Assembly (NCBI RefSeq): GCF_904849725.1
Contig: NC_058524.1
Location: forward strand, 346,386,823-346,450,822
DNA length: 64,000 nt
Source: Hordeum vulgare subsp. vulgare
Taxonomy: Eukaryota; Streptophyta; Magnoliopsida; Poales; Poaceae
Reading direction: 5' to 3'
The notes below the pieces were generated by a model. That model made no database searches. It was not told where the DNA came from and saw only the letters and a program-made list of their open reading frames with translations. Positions 11,145-23,268 of this stretch are shown one piece after another; position 1 is the first letter of the stretch; each line of letters starts with the position of its first letter. The translations under genes were made by a program, and so were the position numbers.

Positions 11145-13899
11145 ACTCTCCTACACTACAAGAGGATCTCGACCCGAGATCCAAGAATGAAAGGGGAAGA
11201 GGAAGGGAAAGAACAAGAGGTAAAACTTAATTGCTTCTTTGACAAATGAATGAAACCAACGATCCTTGAAGGTTGCAAAGAGATGAAGAATGACATGAGG
11301 AACAAGCAAGGATTCACATAAAATTTCGGCAGCACTTCGGTAGGAAAAGGGGAACAAAAATTCGATGAAATAGAAAGAACTGGACAAGATTCACAACAAA
11401 CAACTAAATTGAACAAGGGAACAATATGACCAAGATAGAACAAGAAGATAGATTGAAGAGAGCAACATCACAAGGCCTCTTTTAGAAAGAATAGAAACTA
11501 GCTCTTGGCAAGAAAAGAACGAAGAAGAAATTGAGAGGTACTACCACTAGAATCTTGAAGAACACCTTGAGACAAAGAATTGATATCATGAGCCACTCTG
11601 GGAGAAGAATTGAAATCACTATGAAACACGAATAATAATTATGTTATGCTTATCCTTCATCAAGTTTAATCGATGATAAGCAACGGATTTAGCATATCAG
11701 CTATTCTTCTTGAAAAGATTGACGAGAGATATGAGCACAAACTTGAAGAAGTCTCGAAGGAGACACCGGTAAAAAATGGAATGAATGGGGATTACAAGAA
11801 TGAATGGAGACACATGGAAACGAAGAGATCATGAGCCACCTGAGAGAAAAACTTCAAAAGGCACCGAAATAATTGAGAGACGAACGAAGAGACAACAACA
11901 ATTGAGAAGAATTTGAGAACGAAGAAATCTTCTGAAATGATGGCCTTCGGAGGATCAAGAATGAAAACAACTCAGAAATGCACCATATAGCAAGAAAGAG
12001 ATTCTCATGATTGGGAATAATTCAAGATGATGCCACAAAGATGAAATTATGAATCTCCAAGAGAATGGACCAAGATTCGACAGAAACACTCCTTCGGTCT
12101 TGAAGCTGAAAATGATGAGGAGAACACCACCAAGAATAACCGAGACACTCCGGAATAACGAAGAATGAAAGGTGGAGCCAAATATGAGAATAAATTTGAA
12201 GCGACCTTGAAGAAGGAATATGAGTGATGAAATTCATACTTACGTCATAATTGAAAAGAATTAAGGATCTCTCGAAAAATATTAGAATAGCCAGGAAAGA
12301 TCCTAGGAAAGAACCTGTTGGTTACGGGCCCACTAAAAAAAACCACCGTTGAAAAGATTGCTCAGAAGAGAGATATTGCACCGCTATAAAGAAAACTAGA
12401 TAAGGCTGATCACCTTGAAATAACTAAAAGAAATGAAAACAAGAAACTGTGAGATATCTTCCGCACTCCGGATAGAATAGATATAAATGACAACAAGAAG
12501 ACTTGATAAAAATTTCCAACACAGGAAAGAATTTAAAAGATGAAAAATATATGATGACGCGGATAACTAAATTGAATTCACCGGAAAAGATAACAAGATT
12601 GAATAAAGATGAACACGAAGCTCCTAAGAATCTTCACAATGAATCAGCGGATATGAGAGAAAAGAAGAGATAACGGAAGCAACAATGAAATGAAATGCAC
12701 TTGGATGAAATCCAGTCACTGAAGAAAAAAGGGCGGGAGGGCGGGGAAAAACAAAGACAACTTGGGACAGAAAAGAGAGATTGATCTTGCAATTATTGGA
12801 GAGGATTGAATTCACTCAAGAGAAGCACACCGGTTGGAAAACAATTGACAAGACAGCTTCGGTTGAAAGAATTGATAAGATAATTGATTAAGCAAAAGGA
12901 TTAGCACTCTCATAAAAATATGAGAACACCACTTAGGAAAGATCTGAAATCACCACTTGATATCGAAGCAACTCAAATTACCATATTCCAAAAAAACAAA
13001 GGATAAGGCTTGCAAATTAGCCAGAACAAACTCATGGGAGAGATTCAGTCCGATATTTTTGTGGACAAAATCGTACGGGCTCGATCCTTACAGTAGCCAT
13101 CCTGTGCAAGGCGGTCCACACGACATACAAAGCGCCCCCGAGTCGTAGCAAGCTACAAGGACTCGTTAAGACACAACGAGAACCGCTGTAAGTCGACCAT
13201 GAACAACTAATCCACTAGATGGCGAACCCCAACCTAACATCATGCATTTGTTGGAAGATTGTCCTATAAGTATCTACTTGAATACCCACCTAAGAACTCC
13301 CGAAATTTTTGGTCATGCAATCTGGTCCACGGATAAAAGGAGTAATATATCACTCAACTCCTATACTAACCCGACCAGTGTATCACATCCGTCAACACAT
13401 AACCAGAATCTCGTAACTTCATCTATTTCAGACAATTGTAATCACAATGATACTAAGTATGACGATACATCTGGAACTCTCTACACGAGTACTGGGGAAG
13501 CCGGACTCCTCTCGCCACTACTAGTATTGAAGCAATTTCGAACATCCTTCGTCCTGAGATATTAAGAAATCTGAATGATAGCGATGTGCTCGAGAATCCC
13601 CTAGAGCTCAACTCCCCGGAGAAATCAAGTCAGACATGAGGCACCAAGACAGAACTCCGTCACATCGACATCATATAGATTCCAACAATATCCGCGTGAT
13701 CCTAAAAAAATTTGAGTGAGAAGAGGAGTAGAATAAAAATATTATCTCAAGATTCCTCACCAGACCATAGAAGAGGAGAAAAAAAGAATCCTACTCAATG
13801 ATATATAACTAGACTCAAATCAGTTTTTCACTAGACTCGACTCGGCCAAGTTCGATCAATCAAGGGGGCTCCTAGGTCGGTACTGCTCTGATACCAACT
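11145..13899 (-). other. Non-coding LARD-1 centre
   Basis: This is the AG-rich (plus strand) centre of LARD-1. It has no frame resembling gag, protease, RT or integrase. It is homologous in inverted orientation to the centre of LARD-2 (30923-33951): for example 13800-13897 pairs with the reverse complement of about 30925-31020. Conservation without coding is the hallmark of LARDs. The purine tract next to 11144 is the likely plus-strand primer. Confidence 0.7.
13885..13897 (-). promoter_or_regulatory. Primer binding site, initiator tRNA-Met type
   Basis: On the minus strand this reads TTGGTATCAGAGC, the canonical complement of the 3' end of plant initiator tRNA-Met. It lies two bases inside the LTR end at 13900. 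It fixes the direction of LARD-1 as minus and identifies the right LTR as its 5' LTR. Confidence 0.85.
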
Positions 13900-16800
13900 T
13901 GTAATGCCCAAGATGCGACCCTATCCTTAATTTGGCATGAGGGCCTCATCAAGGATAGAAGCACATCTCGTCATTTCGCAAGAATGGATATCGTTACAAG
14001 TACATGTACTGAAAAGATGAGATATATGGAATTGGCTTACACTCGCCACAAGCTACATCAGAGTCACATCAGTACAGTACATAAACATCATGAAGAAGAG
14101 CAAGGTTCGACTACGGATGAAAGCAAACGAGAAAAGAAAATGATGTCCATCCTTGCTATCCTAGGCTGCGGGTCTGGAACCCATCCTAGATCGATGATGA
14201 AGAAGAAGAAACTCCAAATGAACAATCAACGTGCTTGCATCAAGTAACCTTTACCTGTACCTGCAACTAGTGTTGTAGTAATCTGTGAGCCACACGGGAC
14301 TCAGCAATCTCATTTCCAAAGGTATCAAGACTAGCAAAGCTTAATGGGTGAGGTATGGTTAAGTGGTGAGGCTGCAGCAAACGACGAAGGAATATGAGGT
14401 GGCTAACTTACGAGTGCAAGAATAACGAGAAGGAAGATCTACGCATAGCGGACGTGAACTACTGATGATCAAATGAATGATCCTGAACACCTACTTACAT
14501 CAGACATAACCCCATTGTGTCCTCGATCGGAGAAGGAACTTGCGAAAGAGACAGTCACGGTTACACACTCAGTTGGCAAGTTTTAATTAAGTTAACTTCA
14601 AGTTATCTAGAACCAGTGTTAAACAAAGTTTCCACGTTTCCACATAACCGTGGGCACGGCTTTCCGAAAGATTTAACCCTGCAGGAGTGCTCCAACTAGT
14701 CCATCACAAATTACCACAAGCCACATAGAAATCCTTGATCACGAAGCTCGCTATCTCGTCGGACTCCTTAGTGGAAAACCTCAACTCTGAGATTACCCAA
14801 AGCATCACCGGAATCCCGATGCACAAGATATTCGTCAAAGGTAAAACTAATCCAGCAAGGCCACCCGACGTGTCGACGATCCCGATAGGAGCCGCTTATC
14901 TCGTTCTTAGGACACGACGGATAAGCCACGCGTACGGTGGCCTGATAGAAATCACCCAAGTTGCCCTAGGTTGGCCCCACACGGTGCTCTGTTTTGTACT
15001 AGCACCATCAGCACTGACCCTCCCTGTATTATGTAGAATTACTCCACGGTTTCATGACACCCTATGCTTTCAGTATTAACAGAATTATTATGTTGGGTAA
15101 ATATAGTACCAATGTTGGTCCTTGCCAGACCAGCTTTAATCTAAGACGAATTATCAAGGGGGTCCCCATAGCAACCCCGATCGTGTTAGGAGCGCTCAAT
15201 TATGGAACATAACACCGGTAGCTGAAACTAAGGGGGCAAAGGTGGAACAAAACACCAGGCTAGAAAGGCGAAGCCTTCCACCTTTTACCAAGTATATAGG
15301 TGCATTAATTTGAATAGCATTTAATATGGTGATATAACAAGGAACCCATGTTATCACATGGAAGCGACTGCACCTGCAACTAGCAACGCTAACACATGGT
15401 TAAGCAAGCGGTAACATAGCCAAACAATGGTTTGCTAGGTTGTGAACAGGTTGAAGGTTTTCATGGCAATGTTGAGAGGCTCATATTTAACAGGTAGTAG
15501 GCAGCGTGACATAACGATGGAAACGGTAAAACTAGCATGGCAATGATAGTAATGGTATCTCGGGAAATGGTCATCTTGCCTGAGATCCCTCTTGGAAGAA
15601 GAACGTCTCCGTGAAGCAGACGAACCGATGTAGTCGAACGGGTCCTCACTTTCCGACACGCTTGCGGAACTCTATCGAGACGAAGAAACTGGAAACAAGA
15701 ATCGATACGGCACATGCAGGACAAGATGCAATCCACATATGATGCATGGTCAGTTGAATATATGCAAGACATGGCATGACAATTCACAACAATCAAACAC
15801 TACACATTAAGTCAAGTTCAATATGCAACGAGTTGCATATTGACGGAACTCCACATACGAATTAGTTAGTTCTATCCCGATTAGGTACACGGAAATATTA
15901 AATGTTGTTAAACATGGCAAGAGGTGAAGCGTAATTAAACTACCTATCCAGGCATTTTAAATGAGGTCGGAAACGACATATAGCATCTCCGGACTGACCT
16001 CATACGTTAATTTATATTTCTGTCCAGATCTGAACTAACACATTTAAATGTTTTTTAAACAGCAAAATAAATAGGTTCACGTGATTCTACGCATCGTTAC
16101 AATCAATTTACACATGGAGAACATCGCCAACGGAGCAACGGTTCAAAAGATACGAACACTTCAAGATATGATGGCATGAATGCAATATGTGTGCAATGAC
16201 AGTCACAAGCATCCCAAACCAAGAAGGCAGAAACATAATATGAAACTACACGAGATTCTAAGCAAGTTTCATATAGGACACAACCAAAACGGAGCAACGG
16301 TTCATCAACTACAAGCTAAACAAATAATTACTACAATCTGCCAAAATCAGCCACATAGCATTTTCTACACCCTCGAACAACTAGCTACACAAAAGCAAAA
16401 TGTTCAACCAAGGCGTGAGAGAGTAGAGGGAAAGATGCACTACCACAAACTACTAATAACATTTAGCATGGAAGCATGGATCACTAGGAAAAGAACTCAC
16501 AAAATGGCATCTCACACACAGTTTCAGACTTAGTGAAAATATAAGTTTATGACAGTGCAGTTTTTCGATCTGAAGGCATATTGACAGCAGGAAAACTATA
16601 TGCTACAGGGCACCAAATGACATGAGAATTCTCAGCATGTTATAGAATCTTAAGGACTACAACTAACTCCATTGCACCAACCTCAAAAGAGCTACAGATC
16701 ACAAGATAAACTCATGGAAAGACAACAACAAAATATAACAGATTTCAGACTTAGAAATATTTCAGCATCTTCAAATCAGCATTATTTCCTAGCATGTTGG

Positions 16801-18753
16801 CAACAAGCAAACCACACCTAAACATGGATTTCTATTGCAACCAAAATTACCAAGGGCTAGCATACATATCCAAGGGCATATCTCTAGTCGACAACTCATT
16901 CATATCATGCACGGATTAAATCCCACAAAATAAACAAAAGGGCAACATGTCAAAATATCACCTGCAATAACTTGCTCAAAAGCTAAAACTAAATGCATAG
17001 TTAAATTCTACGGATTTTTCTACCTCGAAAACATATATAACATGAGGGGTTGCAAAATAAAAATAATGCCACACGTATATACGAGAATATGTCCTAAACA
17101 TGATATAATAAACTAGCGACGAATTCTTCATGCAAAAATGCAAACAACTGCTCTAAAATACATGGCAAAAGGTCCCTAAAAATGTGAGCAATTAAACTAC
17201 GGGATTTGAGCAATGCGGACACGCACGAAAATAAATACGGGATAAGCAACCTATTAGGACAGCACGCGTTTCTAGGCATATGGCAAGTCAAATCACTTCA
17301 AACATGCATGCAAGTTGCAAATTATGAATCTACGCAAAAAACTACACAAGTTACATATATACCGATCCGATGCATGGTTTAGAAACTACACGCGTTTGAA
17401 AAATATAGCTTTTTCTGAAATTACTAATTCGCAGGAAAAAAACCTACGGGCCGAATCTACACATGGGCCAATCTAAACCACATGTGCAACATAGCTAAAA
17501 TACGCTGGGGGCGGGGATAGCGTCTGCTTACCTTGGTGGGCTTCGTCCCACGAGGCTTGCGTGTCTGGGCTTGAGGGCAGCCTGGGCCGGTCGGGGCAAC
17601 CAAGCTGGGCCGGCGCGTGGCTGGCCCACGCGGCAGGTGAGCGAGGTGCTCCTCGTCGTGCTCGCTCCCGAGGGGGAGCCGCTGGTGGCGTGGCGCGGGC
17701 TCTAGGGCGGCGTAGATGGCTTCCCGGACCGGATCCGACCGGCGGAGAACTCCACGGCGCGAGGGGCGACGGATCCGGGCGCAGCCACCCCGGATCTGGC
17801 CGAAGACGGAGTCGGCGGCGAGCAACAGCTGCGGCATCAGCTGGCTGGCCCGAGGCGGACTCCAAGGCAGCAACGGCGGGATGCCGAGGGCGGTGGCCGG
17901 CCGAGCTGGCGGCGCGCAGGCGCTGGGCGGCGCTTCGGCTTGGAGGGCGACGCAGCGAGCTCCGGCGAGGGGCCGCGACGGGAGCTGCACGCGGCTGGGA
18001 GCTGCATATTGGGGCTGCTCGGGGCAGCCTCGGGCAAGGAGGCAGCAGCGCGACCCGGGCCGGGGTGGGCTGACTACGGGCCTGGTGGGCCGGCGGCGCC
18101 GGGAGGAGAGAGAGGGGAGCTGGGGCGGCGACTAGGGTTAGGTGGGCGCAGAAAACGAGGGAGAGAGAGGGTTTGCTGCCTAAAATGGCATGTGGGTCTA
18201 TTTATAACAATGGGGGACTATGTTTAGCAGTTTTTCGCCCCGGTTTCAACCGTACGATCGGAATCGAACGATCTCGGACGCGGGACGGGCTAAGTGGCCA
18301 TGTGGAGTGGCTAGATGGAGATGAGAGAGAGAACGGGCACCCGTCAACATGATTTTTAATACCGAAAACGTCCAATGATAGACCAAATACGGTGCCGCTA
18401 CGGTCGACCGTTCGGGTACCAGACGGACTCCGATTGTGACGAAAATTGGCAGGCGGCCTACCTCCAAGTTTCAACCCAATCAGAGAAAGTTTTGTACACA
18501 CTTTTAAAAACAAGGATTTAAACGATGTCGCGGGCGCGTGCGAGTGTGGTCGGGCTCAAAACGGGCAACGACGAATAAGGAGAGAACTGGCAACTAATAA
18601 CGGATGCAAGTTCTGAAAACTGGCGGCAATGGGATGCCGATGCAATGCGGACGATGCGCATGACGTGATGATGATGCGACAAATAAAAATAAGCACATGC
18701 CAACAATGGAATAAAGGGGAAATCTTCTGGAGCGTCGGTCTCGGGCTGTAACA
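13900..18753 (-). repeat. LARD-1 5' LTR, near full length
   Basis: The LTR runs from TGTAATGCCCAAG to CTCGGGCTGTAACA, 4854 bp. It contains the 1.8 kb missing from its partner and a GC-rich tract at about 17480-18135 whose frames are open on both strands by composition. Length and termini fit the 4-5 kb Sukkula LTR. It is homologous in inverted orientation to the LARD-2 LTRs. Confidence 0.85.
18197..18206 (-). promoter_or_regulatory. TATA box of LARD-1 5' LTR
   Basis: The minus strand reads TATAAATAGA, identical to the box at 10566-10575 in the other LTR. As the 5' LTR copy it would be the promoter for LARD-1 genomic RNA. Confidence 0.65.
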
Positions 18754-18758
18754 AACAC

Positions 18759-19384
18759 CCTTGTGTCCTGGCATCTTCAGTTTTAAGTATGCATAATGGG
18801 GGACGACATTAAAGCAAGCGAATGATGTACGGACACGGAGTGCATGATACCCGCTGCAGAAAGGGACAATGTCGAAGATCAAGTCTTCTCTGCGGAAGTT
18901 GTCGGGCGAACCAAACACCACTTCCAAAGTTATAGTGCCCGAGCAGCGGGCCTTCATGCTAGGAATTATTCCTTTGAAGGTGGTGTTACTAGGCTTGATC
19001 CTTAACGGATCGATACCCATTTTCCTCACTATGTCTACGTAAATCAAATTGAGGCTACTACATCCGTCCATAAGGACTCTAGTGACATGATACCCATCGA
19101 TGATGGGGTCGAGCACCAGTGCCACCGAACCCCCATGCCAAATATTGGTTGGTGATCCGTTTGGTCATAAGTATTCGGATATGCCGACCATGGGTTGTAC
19201 TTCGGGATTTTGGCTCTATGGTGTATACGTCCGAAATGCTCATTTCCTCTCCGTTTTTGGTATGTGCGTAACATAGATAATGTTCATTGTTTTCACGAGA
19301 GGAGGAAAATGCTTTTGGCCCCCGGTGTTCGGCGTACGAGGTTCTTCATCATCCTCGCTACACGGACTCATGCCCAGGTCTTGG
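18759..19384 (-). pseudogene. Gypsy gag C-terminus and aspartic protease, N-terminal part lost
   Basis: Minus-strand reading gives a basic lead-in, then 'NPWSAYPNTYDQTDH' and, after a frame change near 19120, ALVLDPIIDGYHVTRVLMDG-CSSLNLIY. The DGCS motif stands where retropepsins have D-S/T/G-G; the usual form in this family is DGGS, so the site is altered. The segment continues through LEVVFGSPDNFR to KMPGHKGV at the LARD-1 target site and resumes at 8051. The main gag domain is missing: the frame is cut at 19384 by an unrelated LTR fragment. No RT, RNase H or integrase is found in this element, so it was non-autonomous at least in its present form. Confidence 0.7.
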
Positions 19385-19650
19385 GCTATATTTATTTAAT
19401 ACAGTACCTAACTTCTATTTCCACATTCTTTATTACCTTGCAAACATATCTATTACACCTACTAAGTAGTTCTAGTTTTATTCCTGCAAAGTAGTTTCAT
19501 ACTTATTCTAGGTAAAGTAAGCATTAGCGTGCGTAGAGTTGTTTCGATGGTCGACAGAACTTGAGAGAATATTAATTCTATCTTTAGCTCATCATTGCGT
19601 TCGACACTCTTAGTTATCAAAAAAGGCTGCAAATGATTCCCTTTGCACAA
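19385..19650 (+). mobile_element. LTR 3'-end fragment captured in the gag deletion
   Basis: The stretch from TATTTATTTAATACAG to about ATTCCCTTTGCACA matches the reverse complement of 21115-21350, the terminal part of the reverse-oriented LTR at 21080-22639. It is therefore a plus-oriented piece of the same LTR family. It lies exactly where the gag N-terminus of the old gypsy should be, between its leader and the residual gag, so it marks a deletion or insertion scar. Confidence 0.6.
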
Positions 19651-19700
19651 TCCTTTTGACGATTCTTCAACGGAACTCTTAATGAAAGCACGAATTTCGA
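19651..19700 (-). promoter_or_regulatory. Leader and primer-site region of the old gypsy element
   Basis: Read on the minus strand just inside the LTR, this gives TTCGTGCTTTCATTAAGAG followed by TTCC. In the wheat family I think this belongs to, the same place holds a TTGGTGCTTTCATTGAGAG stretch. It has decayed and I do not assign a tRNA. Confidence 0.4.
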
Positions 19701-20186
19701 TGTCAAAACTGGTGGATCTCGGGTAGGGGGTCCAAATTTTGGATCTTGGATTGATGGGTAATACGAAACAAGGGAAACGGGGTTTATCCAGGTTCGGGCC
19801 CTCTTGATGGAGGTAAAAATGCTACGTCATGCTCTTGTTTATATTTATGGTGGAGTACCAAGTACATAGTTAATCTACCTCGAGATCGGATGGTGTGGTC
19901 TAAACCCTAGGAGTAATGAACTTAATCTTTCCTATGAACTAAAGCCCTTCGGTTTATATGGATACCAAGGGTGGCAGGGTTACACAATATTTGTCATACA
20001 TCAAGGAAGGAACATGTCGATCACTACATAACCATGGAGTACACACCAAGTCTTCGAAAGAGTCCATCTTGAATAAAGCAACACTTTATTAATCCGTAGT
20101 CCAATAATTATGATAGAACGACCCAGGACTCCGGCCCATGGAAATAGGTAAGTGGCCTGAGGACCCCTTCGTCCTGGACTTCCTCA
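19701..20186 (-). repeat. 5' LTR (486 bp) of the old gypsy element
   Basis: On the minus strand it starts TGAGGAAGTCCAGGA and ends CCACCAGTTTTGACA, with TG and CA termini. A TATA motif (minus TATAAACC) is at 19951-19961. Length and termini resemble the short LTR of the abundant wheat gypsy family I know as Fatima; that name is tentative. The 5 bp outside it is ATCAT. The matching 3' LTR was not found on the left, so the far end is deleted or too decayed to see. Confidence 0.65.
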
Positions 20187-20912
20187 ATCATAGCAATCAT
20201 CATAGCATTCATCCTTCGGTATGTGCGAAGCGAAATTAAACAATGTATGAGTTGAAGAGTTACTCTCATTAGAAGGTGGGCACGGGCAGCTAATCCGCTC
20301 TTCCTCCTTTTGTTCTTCTCTCTCCTCCTCATCTTTTTCATCTAATGAGCTCACGGTTTCCGCAATTTCTTCTTCCATAGATTCCTGCAAAATATTAATC
20401 TCTTCCAAGGTAGCAGACATTCTCTTATTAAATTCTTTAACATAAGCATTAGAAGCATAGTTTTCACATCAATATTTAAGTACAGCAAAATTTTCAGATT
20501 TGTAAAGAGTAATATCATACTTTTGAATCAAAGTAGCAATTTCATAAGCACCCTTAAAAGCTTCGATTTGTTCAACATCATAATAAAAATAGACATCATT
20601 GGCATAAGAAGATAATATTTCATTATCATTAAACACACATTGATAGGGAATATGTTTTTCTGTAACTTTAGAACAACAAGTAAAATCCTGTAATTCACAT
20701 AAATTCCAAGCATACAACACAAAGTATTAATTTGATGCCACAAGAGTTTACCTTTCTGAGATAAGTAGTGTTGCACATAATAAGCATGCTCACTTAATGA
20801 ATTTCCGTCAACTAAGCTAGTTGTATATTTAGCACGAGCACAAAGGGATGGAAGATGATCCAAGTAAAAAGCTTCAGCAGCACGATACATTTTGGGTGGT
20901 TCCTCAACCATA
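20187..20912 (-). pseudogene. First ORF of a reverse-oriented Triticeae LTR element, frameshifted
   Basis: Minus-strand translation starts MVEEPPKMYRAAEAFYLDH at 20911, continues LPSLCARAKYTTSLVDG, changes frame near 20720 (KVTEKHIPYQCVFNDNEIL, YYDVEQIEAFKGAYEIATLI) and again near 20420, where MSATLEEINILQESMEEEIA leads into a Glu/Lys-rich segment. It ends at the old-gypsy LTR insertion at 20187. The start lies about 140 bases after the primer site at 21051-21068, as expected for the first ORF. I recall similar predicted proteins in wheat retrotransposons, but the function is unknown and I do not call it a gag. Confidence 0.55.
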
Positions 20913-21050
20913 GGGTTAGAAAGTACATCTAATTTTTTTGCTATTTTTCATTTCCTACCCATAACTAATAAAAATTTAGAACAGAAAATAAAATTACTTA
21001 GTGATAAAGCAAACAAGCACACACAAGAATATCGACCGCTACAATATTGC

Positions 21051-21068
21051 TCCCCGACAACGGAGCCA
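21051..21068 (-). promoter_or_regulatory. Primer binding site, tRNA-Asp type, two mismatches
   Basis: The minus strand reads TGGCTCCGTTGTCGGGGA, against TGGCGCCGTTGCCGGGGA for the complement of the plant tRNA-Asp 3' end (the exact form is present at 52010-52027). It lies 12 bases inside the LTR edge at 21080. Confidence 0.75.
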
Positions 21069-21079
21069 CAAAAAGGTCT

Positions 21080-22639
21080 TTATAACACACAAGTGTAGGG
21101 AATCATTTGTAGCCCTTTTAGATAAGTAAGAGTGTTGAACCAAACAAGGAGCTAAAGGTAGAACTAATATTCTCTCATGTTCTATTGACCAACTGTACAA
21201 CTCTACGCACGCTAATATTTACTTTACCCAGAACAACTATGAAACCACTTTGCGGGGATAAAACAGTACTTAGTAGGTGTAATAGATAGGTTGGCTAGGT
21301 AATAAAGAACGTGGAAATAAAAGTTAGGTACTATATTAAATAAATATTGATTGTCCATAGGAAATTCAAATAAATATATTAAATAAATATTTTTAGTAGT
21401 AAACTTTTCATAATGCAAGAGAAAGATTGTCCATAGGCAATTGAATATAACATGAGAGATACTTGTCATATTAAATGCGGGAGAAGCATACTCTAACATA
21501 TTTTCCGTACTTGGATCGTATGCATTTATGATTGGACCTCTAGCAAGAATATCCAACTACTAGAAATCATTAATGTAACCCAACCATAGCATTAAACAGC
21601 AAGTCCTCTTTACTCCCATATGCAAACAACTCCCTTACTTGGGTGTAAGCTTCTCTAACTCTAGTCACCCACTATAAGCAAATCAAGAACATATTGCAAA
21701 CCCTCCACCGTGATTCCCTCATGTGTGTGCCTCACGGAGGGAACCTTAGGACAACACAATATCATGCAACTCATATCAATAACATCATACCATAATTAAC
21801 CAATAGGACAAAAGAAATCTACTCAAACATCATAGGATAGACACACATCATTGGGTAATGATATATAGCATTAAGAACCATGTTTAAGTAGAGATTACGG
21901 AGGGGAGAAGAGGGTTTACACCACTACTTAGAGTGGAAGAGAGTTGGTGGTCACAGCGACGAAGTTGTTGGTATAGATCGCCTTCATGATGGTTGCCTCG
22001 ACTACGCTCCAACGCCACTCGAAGAGAGGGGAGAGAGCCCCCTCCTTCTTATTCTTACTTGGCCTCCACCCTAGGTAGGAGGAGAGTTTCCCCTCTGGTT
22101 CATGGCTGCCATGGCTCCCGGAGGACAGCAGACCCTCCGAGATTGGGTCTCTGTCTCCTTGTTTCTCTCTTGTTTTCACTACTATTTTGTGGACCTTCAC
22201 CATTTATTAGATATGTGGAGATCTCTAACTCTGATTTGGCTGAGTTTTTGAGGGGATTCTGATAGGGAAATTATCTTTCTTGCGGCAAAAGTAGCGCCCC
22301 AACCCACTTAAGGGGGAGCCACAAGCCATGAGGGTGCGGCCAACCCCCCTAGTCGTGCCATGTTGTCTTGTGCCTCCCTCGGGCATCGTGTTGTGTTGAT
22401 TGTTCTTCCCAAAATTCACATATATTCCAAAACAAATATCTAAAAAAATTATTGCGTTTGGACTTTGTTTGATATGGAATTTCTGCAAAAAAAAACACAC
22501 GAGAAATAGGAACTAGCACTCGAAAGTGAATAAGTATGTTAGTCCCAAATATAATATAAAATGTTGCCAAAAGTATATGAAAGTTGTAGAACATTGGCAT
22601 GAAACAATCAAAAATTATAGACATGACGGAAACGTATCA
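21080..22639 (-). repeat. 5' LTR (about 1.56 kb) of a reverse-oriented element
   Basis: In minus orientation the LTR runs from TGATACGTTTCCGTC at 22639 to ACTTGTGTGTTATAA at 21080; the last bases are a decayed TATCA. A primer site follows at 21068. It contains a partial duplication of a GATTGTCCATAGG segment (about 21350 and 21424). The TGATACGT start is shared by the elements at 23269 and 43747, so these three are related LTR types. The element's coding part is 20187-20912; its remainder is displaced by the old gypsy. Confidence 0.7.
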
Positions 22640-22644
22640 GCCAT

Positions 22645-22977
22645 TAGGGAAAACTATGGCCCCAGGTCTATATGCTTATATATTTACAAACGCTACAATT
22701 AGCTTGATGCCTTTATTTATTTTGCAATTAACAACTATTATCTACACACTTCATTTTCTTGCGAATAACAAGTCCCAGGGGATTGATAACCATCTTTGCC
22801 ATGTTGAATGCAAGTGTTTGCTTCTTTGTGTTAAGTCGCTGAAGGCAGGGGTTGCATGTTACTCGTGTTAGTTGAATAACCTTGGTTCTCACTAAGGGAT
22901 ATACTTATCTATATTGTGATGCATCACCCATTCCTCTTCATAGAAAACCCAACGCGGATCACAAGTATAATCTCCCT
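22645..22977 (+). mobile_element. Decayed 3' LTR fragment
   Basis: There is no coding frame. The pattern (CTATGGCCCCAGG, then a TTTATTTATTTTGCAATTA stretch, then CTTGGTTCTCACTAAGGG and TTCCTCTTCATAGAAAACCC) is the usual 3' half of a common Triticeae LTR as I remember it. It is inferred to be the plus-oriented remnant into which the element at 21080-22639 inserted. Boundaries are approximate. Confidence 0.4.
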
Positions 22978-23268
22978 CAATACCTCATTCAAAAATCTTA
23001 TGCTCAAGTACTATACCTTCATTCACCATTAATTGGCACTTCCCCCAATTCAAGACAAGATTAGTTTCTTCACATCTCTGCAAAACTCGATCAAGGTTGC
23101 TCAAGAAATCATCAAAAGAAATCCCGTAAACAGAAAACTCATCCATGAACACCTCAACAATCTTTTCACAATATTCTGAGAATATAGCATTCATACGTCT
23201 TTGAAAGGTGGCACGTGCATTTCATAAATCAAAAATGATACGTCCATAAGCATAAGTTCCAAAAGGGC
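22978..23268 (-). pseudogene. Athila-type reverse transcriptase relic, first half
   Basis: Minus-strand translation gives NAIFSEYCEKIVEVFMDEFS, LSNLDRVLQRCEETNLVLNW and MVNEGIVLEHKI. This is nearly colinear with the 780-residue polyprotein at 49147-51489 (FMDDFSVY there, FMDEFSVY here, so the catalytic second Asp of the YxDD-like box is Glu). The relic stops at 23268, the left target site of the plus-oriented element 23269-42654, and resumes at 42660. Joining AAAAGGGC with TTGTGAAAGTAG restores the order seen at about 49525-49555. Confidence 0.85.

Larger units (their letters stand above)
8057..18753 (-). mobile_element. Complete Sukkula-like LARD (LARD-1), reverse orientation
   Basis: Two LTR copies (8057-11144 and 13900-18753) flank a 2.75 kb non-coding centre. 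The 5 bp target duplication AACAC is intact at 8052-8056 and 18754-18758. The primer site next to the right LTR and the GTAGGAGAGT purine tract (minus strand) next to the left LTR set the direction as minus. The terminal GCATCTTGGGCATTACA and the non-coding centre match what I know of Sukkula, the large retrotransposon derivative (LARD) of barley and wheat, which lacks gag-pol and must be mobilised by another element's proteins. The left LTR has lost about 1.8 kb. Family name is from memory. Confidence 0.85.
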
